In this document: positions 5,284 through 7,912 of the stretch, piece after piece
Position numbering within the stretch: the first letter of the stretch is position 1
Layout: every line of letters starts with the position of its first letter
Origin: an uncultured Atopobium sp.
GTDB lineage: Bacteria > Actinomycetota > Coriobacteriia > Coriobacteriales > Atopobiaceae
Direction of reading: 5' to 3'
NCBI GenBank assembly: GCA_937990665.1
Contig: CALKRF010000094.1
Coordinates: 1-7,912 of the forward strand
Length of the DNA: 7,912 nucleotides
The notes under the pieces: generated by a model
Told to the model about the DNA's origin: nothing
Seen by the model: the letters and a program-made list of their open reading frames with translations, nothing else
Database searches by the model: none
Position numbers and translations under genes: made by a program

Positions 5284-6219
5284 TTACTCAGACTTAGGAG
5301 GGATATTTAGGTCAAGTTCTAATCTCTGCCTTTGCTGAGTAACTACGCTAGTTGTTGGGTCATTGTAAATAGTATCAACCGTAGCTTTTGGATTAGAAAG
5401 TGCCACAAGAGATCCTGGTGTTTGCGAGACATTAGGAACGAACAAATAGAACTTCTCACCAGGTTGTAAGGAGGCTTGACCAAAGGCTTTCAGAGGACCA
5501 TGTAGATCTCCAAGAGAGAACTCTCCGTAAAATGACTCAGGACACTTGTTGATAATCTCAAATACGTAACCTTCTTGAGAGCTTCCTGGTACCTGAGCGA
5601 TAGCATACAGATTCATATACAGCTTATCTGTATCGATAAGAACTTTATTGACCTCTCGAGTTATTTCAAAATTTTTGAACTTGAGATCGTCATACCTAAT
5701 CATGGTTGGTACGGTACCTTTATTGGTAAGTTGATCAAATGGCTGATAGGTAGCACTTGAATAGTCTCCAGCAGTAGTTGAAATCTGCTTAAGCTCGGCG
5801 TCAGTCTCATCGTAGCCAGTACCCTTGAGCCTTAACCTGCCAGTCTCAGCGTCAATCTCTCCGGTAAAGGAGCCCGCAGTTCCCTCAAGGGTAACTGTAA
5901 TCTTTCCTTCTGCATCAACAGTCCAGGTAAAAGGCTTCATTATGCCAAAGCGAGTAAACAAGCCAGTTCCATCCTCAGCAAAGCTGAAAGCATAAATTGC
6001 ATGGAACTGTTCTTTATAATCGTCGTAGGCTGCTCCCTCCCTCAGGTTTCCTAGTCCGGGTTCAAAGATGTCATAAGCTTCCCAAACACCTACGATCTGA
6101 CCAGCAGACTTTTTGTTTCCTGCGGGACTGTTATCCCCTGATGAGCATGCACTAAGCACTGCACTTACGGAAAGCACCAGTGCGAGCAGACATCCTAACA
6201 GCATTTGACGCTTTTTCAT
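5284..6219 (-). CDS. Tandem lipoprotein paralog 2, divergent copy without the charged tether
   Basis: 311 residues from the ATG at 6219. An ATG five codons upstream (6234) is open but would overlap the ribosome binding site GGAAGGAAG, and the start chosen puts the lipobox cysteine (LSAC) at residue 25 like the sister genes. The signal peptide is MKKRQMLLGCLLALVLS. After Cys25 comes SSGDNSPAGNKKSAGQ, a short polar linker replacing the EEIAAQKEAEEKKA helix of the other three. The first domain is recognisable (VGVWEAYDI, EDGTGLFTRFG, KPFTWTVDAEGKITVTL) but diverged in nucleotides and residues. The second domain retains DTDKLYMNL, EGYVFEIINK and LQPGEKFYLFV. It ends in a proline-bearing tail, NIPPKSE, instead of the short SQ-K or GQ-K endings. 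It is the oldest-looking or fastest-changing copy. Ligand and role are unknown. Confidence 0.83.
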   Translation of the reverse strand: MKKRQMLLGCLLALVLSVSAVLSACSSGDNSPAGNKKSAGQIVGVWEAYDIFEPGLGNLREGAAYDDYKEQFHAIYAFSFAEDGTGLFTRFGIMKPFTWTVDAEGKITVTLEGTAGSFTGEIDAETGRLRLKGTGYDETDAELKQISTTAGDYSSATYQPFDQLTNKGTVPTMIRYDDLKFKNFEITREVNKVLIDTDKLYMNLYAIAQVPGSSQEGYVFEIINKCPESFYGEFSLGDLHGPLKAFGQASLQPGEKFYLFVPNVSQTPGSLVALSNPKATVDTIYNDPTTSVVTQQRQRLELDLNIPPKSE

Positions 6220-6266
6220 TAAACTTCCTTCCATACGTGCAGCGATATAAAACTAACTCTTAACTG

Positions 6267-7217
6267 TTACTTGCTCTGCCCAGTAGGCAAATCAAATGTC
6301 ACGGTTTTCTCGTCATTATGAAGGGCACCATTGCTAGAGTGGTCATACTCAAGAGTGCCTTTTACATCCGTGACTTCAGAAAGTGACTTATCTCTACGTT
6401 GGTTATTAAGAACATATTCATAGACTCTCTCACCTGGCTCTAACACGTTAAATCCATAAGCCCAATAGCCATCGGTTGGATCTTGAATAGTAAATTGATA
6501 GCCGGTTGTATAAGGAGTTCTATTAATAACCTCAAAGACATAGCCCTCAAAACCCTTGAGGTCTTTAAGGGAAGCGATGCCAATAAGCCTTACATAGAGC
6601 TCATCGGTATCAACAATGACCTGATCAAGCTCAGTGGTGATATTAAAGCGTAGTTTAGTTTCATGCGATGACTTGTTTTTAGAAATATTGCCCGTTCCTG
6701 TTAATGGATTAAAAGGCTCATACCTAATATGAGAATAATCACCTGAGGTTGTGCTTACCCGAGTAAGGATAGCTTTAGAACCATCAGAGCCTTCAACGGT
6801 CATCTGGCCTGAAGAATCAACGCTTGCGGTATAGCTTCCGGCATTACCTGCAAGGGTGATAGTAAGCTTTCCATCGGAATCAACAGACCAGGTAAAGGGC
6901 TTCTGAGCGCCGAAGCGAACAAACAAACCAGTGCCATCATCAGAGAAGTCATAGCCATAAATTGCTAGATAAACATCTCTAACATCTTTGTACATGTCTT
7001 CAGTGACTGTGCCCTTATTTTCATCTTCGATTGACTTGGCTTCCCAAATGCCTACATAAGGAGCAAGAGCAGCTTTCTTCTCTTCTGCTTCCTTCTGAGC
7101 GGCAATCTCTTCAGGTGATGGTAAACCAAAAATATTAGGGTTACACGCAGTAAATACAACACCTGATGAAAGCGCAAGGACCAGTGCACAAGTCAGTGCT
7201 AGTCGACGTCTTTTCAT
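6267..7217 (-). CDS. Tandem lipoprotein paralog 1, first gene of the cluster
   Basis: 316 residues starting at the ATG at 7217, with AAAGGA about seven bases upstream. The signal peptide MKRRRLALTCALVLAL ends in lipobox FTAC, Cys25. The mature start NPNIFGLPSPEEIAAQ and the charged tether match paralogs 3 and 4 with one inserted residue. The lipocalin-like domain has VGIWEAKSI, DDGTGLFVRFGAQ, KPFTWSVD and LAGNAGSYTASVD. The C-terminal domain carries DTDELYVRLIGIA, a longer loop (SLKDLKGF), EGYVFEVIN and LEPGERVYEYV. It is the promoter-proximal gene of the four and lies divergently from the membrane protein gene at 7353 across a 135-base spacer, which should hold the cluster's promoter. The tight spacing to paralog 2 (47 bases) supports co-transcription. 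Likely an outer-face, lipid-anchored binding protein; no known substrate. Confidence 0.85.
   Translation of the reverse strand: MKRRRLALTCALVLALSSGVVFTACNPNIFGLPSPEEIAAQKEAEEKKAALAPYVGIWEAKSIEDENKGTVTEDMYKDVRDVYLAIYGYDFSDDGTGLFVRFGAQKPFTWSVDSDGKLTITLAGNAGSYTASVDSSGQMTVEGSDGSKAILTRVSTTSGDYSHIRYEPFNPLTGTGNISKNKSSHETKLRFNITTELDQVIVDTDELYVRLIGIASLKDLKGFEGYVFEVINRTPYTTGYQFTIQDPTDGYWAYGFNVLEPGERVYEYVLNNQRRDKSLSEVTDVKGTLEYDHSSNGALHNDEKTVTFDLPTGQSK
6778..6917 (-). repeat. Conserved 140-bp block in paralog 1
   Basis: Equivalent to 3741-3880 and 4794-4933. The matching region of paralog 2 (around 5810-5950) aligns in protein but is much more diverged in DNA, so it is not listed as a repeat copy. Confidence 0.75.
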
Positions 7218-7280
7218 TAAGCATCCTTTCGATAGGTGGGGTGCAAAATTAAAAAATTTAAGACCGTACTATCCAATATG
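7218..7280 (-). promoter_or_regulatory. Upstream region of the lipoprotein cluster, promoter expected
   Basis: The cluster's promoter should lie between 7218 and about 7300 on the minus strand. The best pair I see is TTGGAT with TTTAAT at 17-bp spacing, which is weak. The AT-rich tract near 7245-7262 contains a short inverted repeat (aaatt-aattt). No strong call is possible. Confidence 0.3.
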
Positions 7281-7308
7281 TTACAATAAATCTCTCAAAT
7301 AGGATAAT
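7281..7308 (+). promoter_or_regulatory. Sigma-70/A type promoter for the gene at 7353
   Basis: TTACAA (7281-7286) and GATAAT (7303-7308) are separated by 16 bp, predicting a start near 7315 and a leader of about 38 bases that contains the strong AAGGAGG site at 7339-7345. Confidence 0.55.
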
Positions 7309-7319
7309 TTTTATATCCT
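7301..7319. repeat. Inverted repeat overlapping the -10 box, possible operator
   Basis: AGGATA (7301-7306) and TATCCT (7314-7319) are perfect inverted copies around a 7-base AT spacer. The repeat covers the -10 element and predicted start of the divergent membrane protein gene, a position where a dimeric repressor would block transcription. It has no T tract that would make it a terminator. Confidence 0.4.
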
Positions 7320-7352
7320 GAATAGTTCTACCAGCTACAAGGAGGACGCTTT

Positions 7353-7912
7353 ATGTCACTTCCAACTCCACCAGAAGCACCACAAAAACCCGCTCAAAAA
7401 CAGGAAATTCCAAGTAACGTTTATCTTTACGATAAAAACGACACCTCCCCAATTCCTCTTACTTACGATGTAATTGATTTTGGTAAACCTCAGGGAGGCG
7501 CTAGTCCTCTTGTTGGTTGGGCAACTGGTGCATTTTTTGCTGTTGGCGGCCTCTGGAATTTCTTTAATTTAAATGGTGAGGGCACCATTTTTGCAGGAAT
7601 TCTTTTGTGTGCCATTGGTGGCCTACTTATTGCAGCTGGTTTCTTTATGAATGGCTATAGCATTATTGCTAATGCAAGCGGATTCAGGTCTGGAACAGCT
7701 AATAGCGGAGAAGTTACTGAGTGGCCTGTTGATCGTGGTTACTTTACTGTTAAGGTCCGCCTTGGTACTAACAAGACGGCTCGCATGGCTATGAACAGCG
7801 CAACTCTAACTATTACTAGACCAGATAACCTTCCTCTTTCTGTTCAGCAAGTTACTTTCACAGGTTCTAACACTGCTGAACTTAAGCAGCGCTGTGAAGT
7901 ACAGGCTGACCG
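7353..7912 (+). CDS. Proline-rich two-helix membrane protein, unidentified (3' end outside window)
   Basis: The frame is open from the ATG at 7353 to the end of the window (186 codons). AAGGAGG at 7339-7345, seven bases upstream, fixes the start. Residues 1-20 are a proline/glutamine-rich cytosolic leader (MSLPTPPEAPQKPAQKQ). Residues ~53-72 (LVGWATGAFFAVGGLWNFF) and ~79-98 (IFAGILLCAIGGLLIAAGFF) form two membrane helices joined by a short NLNGEG turn, so both ends probably face the same side. After them comes a beta-rich soluble domain with the Val-Lys-Val-Arg strand near residue 135 and a Thr-Gly-Ser-Asn turn near 171. I do not recognise the family. It is transcribed away from the lipoprotein cluster, so shared regulation through the common spacer is possible but not shown. 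Confidence 0.75.
   Translation, partial: MSLPTPPEAPQKPAQKQEIPSNVYLYDKNDTSPIPLTYDVIDFGKPQGGASPLVGWATGAFFAVGGLWNFFNLNGEGTIFAGILLCAIGGLLIAAGFFMNGYSIIANASGFRSGTANSGEVTEWPVDRGYFTVKVRLGTNKTARMAMNSATLTITRPDNLPLSVQQVTFTGSNTAELKQRCEVQAD

Noticed and set aside
4092..5760. Plus-strand frames at 4092-4277, 4568-4762 and 5575-5760
   Set aside because: Antisense to conserved coding domains, with no ribosome binding sites.
3227..7217. CRISPR or mobile-element reading of the repeated DNA
   Set aside because: The repeats are coding, in frame, about 1 kb apart and explained by gene duplication; there are no terminal inverted repeats or transposase.

Overview
The window looks like two unrelated genomes joined near position 2235. 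Bases 1 to about 2230 are strongly AT-rich, with A/T-ending codons and textbook GGAGG ribosome binding sites. This is the style of a low-GC Firmicute, and Gemella or a relative is my best guess. Bases from about 2237 to 7912 have visibly higher GC and different codon use. Their content (B. subtilis-like PncA, an expanded lipoprotein family) would fit a Coriobacteriia such as Atopobium/Lancefieldella. Both groups live in the human mouth, so a chimeric metagenomic contig is the simplest reading. The genus names are inference from composition and protein style, not from a search.

Left part. It opens with the 3' end of a secreted NlpC/P60 peptidoglycan hydrolase on the plus strand. A convergent flavodoxin-family gene follows on the minus strand, and each of the two has its own Rho-independent terminator in the short space between them. 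A roughly 155-base AT-rich spacer with divergent promoters then separates the flavodoxin gene from a plus-strand alpha/beta-hydrolase (class 3 / Mbeg1-like lipase) with a GHSLG nucleophile motif. This gene runs into the junction and stops there.

Right part. All genes from 7217 down to the junction lie on the minus strand. Four tandem lipoprotein paralogs come first (6267-7217, 5284-6219, 4283-5230, 3227-4177). With the starts chosen here, every one puts its lipobox cysteine at residue 25. They share an N-terminal lipocalin-like domain and a more variable C-terminal domain. After them come a 39-residue membrane protein with a good ribosome binding site, pncA (nicotinamidase), and the first ~38 codons of an unidentified gene that overlaps the pncA stop codon and is cut by the junction. 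Divergent from the lipoprotein cluster, a plus-strand gene at 7353 encodes a proline-rich, two-helix membrane protein that runs off the right end. Its promoter carries an inverted repeat over the -10 box.

How the genes work together. PncA feeds NAD salvage. The four lipoproteins probably sit on the outer face of the cytoplasmic membrane, and their tight spacing suggests one transcript. Nothing in the sequence ties them to a known pathway. The most notable items are the junction and the tandem lipoprotein array with a conserved N-terminal and diverging C-terminal half. I found no CRISPR array, tRNA, rRNA, transposase or attachment site.
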